Assembly: GCF_013408245.1 (NCBI RefSeq)
Contig: NZ_JACBYS010000003.1
Coordinates: 124,001-188,000, forward strand
Source: Duganella sp. 1224
Lineage (GTDB): Bacteria > Pseudomonadota > Gammaproteobacteria > Burkholderiales > Burkholderiaceae_D
DNA length: 64,000 nt
Direction: 5' to 3'
Within the stretch, counting starts at the first letter, position 1. Each line of letters opens with the position of its first letter. Made by a program: the position numbers and the translations under genes. This document shows, piece by piece, positions 63,856 to 64,000 of this stretch. The notes beneath the pieces were generated by a model. The model had not been told where the DNA came from and did no database searches. It saw only the letters and a program-made list of their open reading frames with translations.

Positions 63856-64000
63856 ATGACCACAAAATTGCATGCGGTCGCCCGCCAGGTGGGCAGCATC
63901 ATTGTCGGCAAGGAGCTGCAGATCCGCCAGGCGCTGGCCTGCCTGCTGGCCGGCGGCCACCTGCTGGTGGAGGACGTGCCGGGCGTGGGCAAGACCACGC
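63856..64000 (+). CDS. MoxR family AAA ATPase, 5' end only
   Basis: The window ends inside this gene. The first 48 codons give [20 protein letters not shown], then [19 protein letters not shown], the Walker A motif of MoxR-type AAA+ ATPases. Members aid maturation of other proteins, often encoded next to DUF58 and transglutaminase-like genes. Confidence 0.85.
   Translation, partial: MTTKLHAVARQVGSIIVGKELQIRQALACLLAGGHLLVEDVPGVGKTT

Overview
The window is high-GC DNA that looks like a chromosome of the Oxalobacteraceae (Massilia/Duganella/Janthinobacterium-like Betaproteobacteria). The grounds are gene content and order (exbB-exbD-lpxK-ycaR-kdsB-adk, DUF4148 and PEP-CTERM proteins, a CoA-type aminobenzoate operon) and many copies of a GGGGTCTGACCCC palindromic repeat. 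The taxonomic call is inference; no rRNA or tRNA gene was seen.

Region 1 (1-6770) is the inside and right end of a prophage or phage-derived element: about twenty small plus-strand genes, most coupled by ATGA-type overlaps. It begins with an Arc-like repressor next to an operator-flanked promoter, carries a MazG-like pyrophosphohydrolase, a DUF2303 (YfdQ-like) protein and a small AlpA-like protein, and ends at a strong terminator. No integrase, capsid or lysis gene is visible. An AT-rich gap (6710-7163) separates it from host genes.

Region 2 (7164-30120): a secreted protein of unknown function; a minus-strand operon for aerobic CoA-dependent 2-aminobenzoate catabolism (CoA ligase, fused monooxygenase/reductase, MarR regulator, enoyl-CoA hydratase, acyl-CoA dehydrogenase, RidA-like protein); a patatin / giant hybrid histidine kinase / response regulator operon; gamma-glutamyltransferase; a 3-hydroxyacyl-CoA dehydrogenase-like SDR behind a 16-bp perfect palindrome; a sterol desaturase-like enzyme; a PEP-CTERM protein; and a proton-pumping pyrophosphatase with an unusual proline-rich tail.

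Region 3 (30133-39450) is core housekeeping: adk, kdsB, ycaR, lpxK, exbD and exbB on the minus strand, xseA on the plus strand, then glk and a divergent LacI regulator, and sodB. The 1.1-kb gap between exbB and xseA holds the most unusual structure here: six degenerate repeat units, each with a DnaA-box-like TGTGGA(T/C/A)AA, then TGAT exactly 46 bases on, then CGTAAA about 26 bases later.

Region 4 (39580-53550) holds an aldo-keto reductase/LysR pair, an aromatic-acid-type efflux cluster (DUF4148, NodT-type outer-membrane channel, MarR, FUSC pump, DUF1656, HlyD adaptor, LysR), a SnoaL-like protein, a coupled MRJP/Yellow-like plus OpuAC-like pair with a divergent LysR, and an SDR.

Region 5 (53570-64000) holds dsbA, a TonB receptor behind a cobalamin riboswitch, a LigB-type dioxygenase, the GTPase YlqF, an OPT transporter, an S9 peptidase, a histone deacetylase-like amidohydrolase and the start of a MoxR ATPase. 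The first cluster degrades aromatic acids and the efflux cluster probably exports them, so aromatic-acid handling is a recurring theme.
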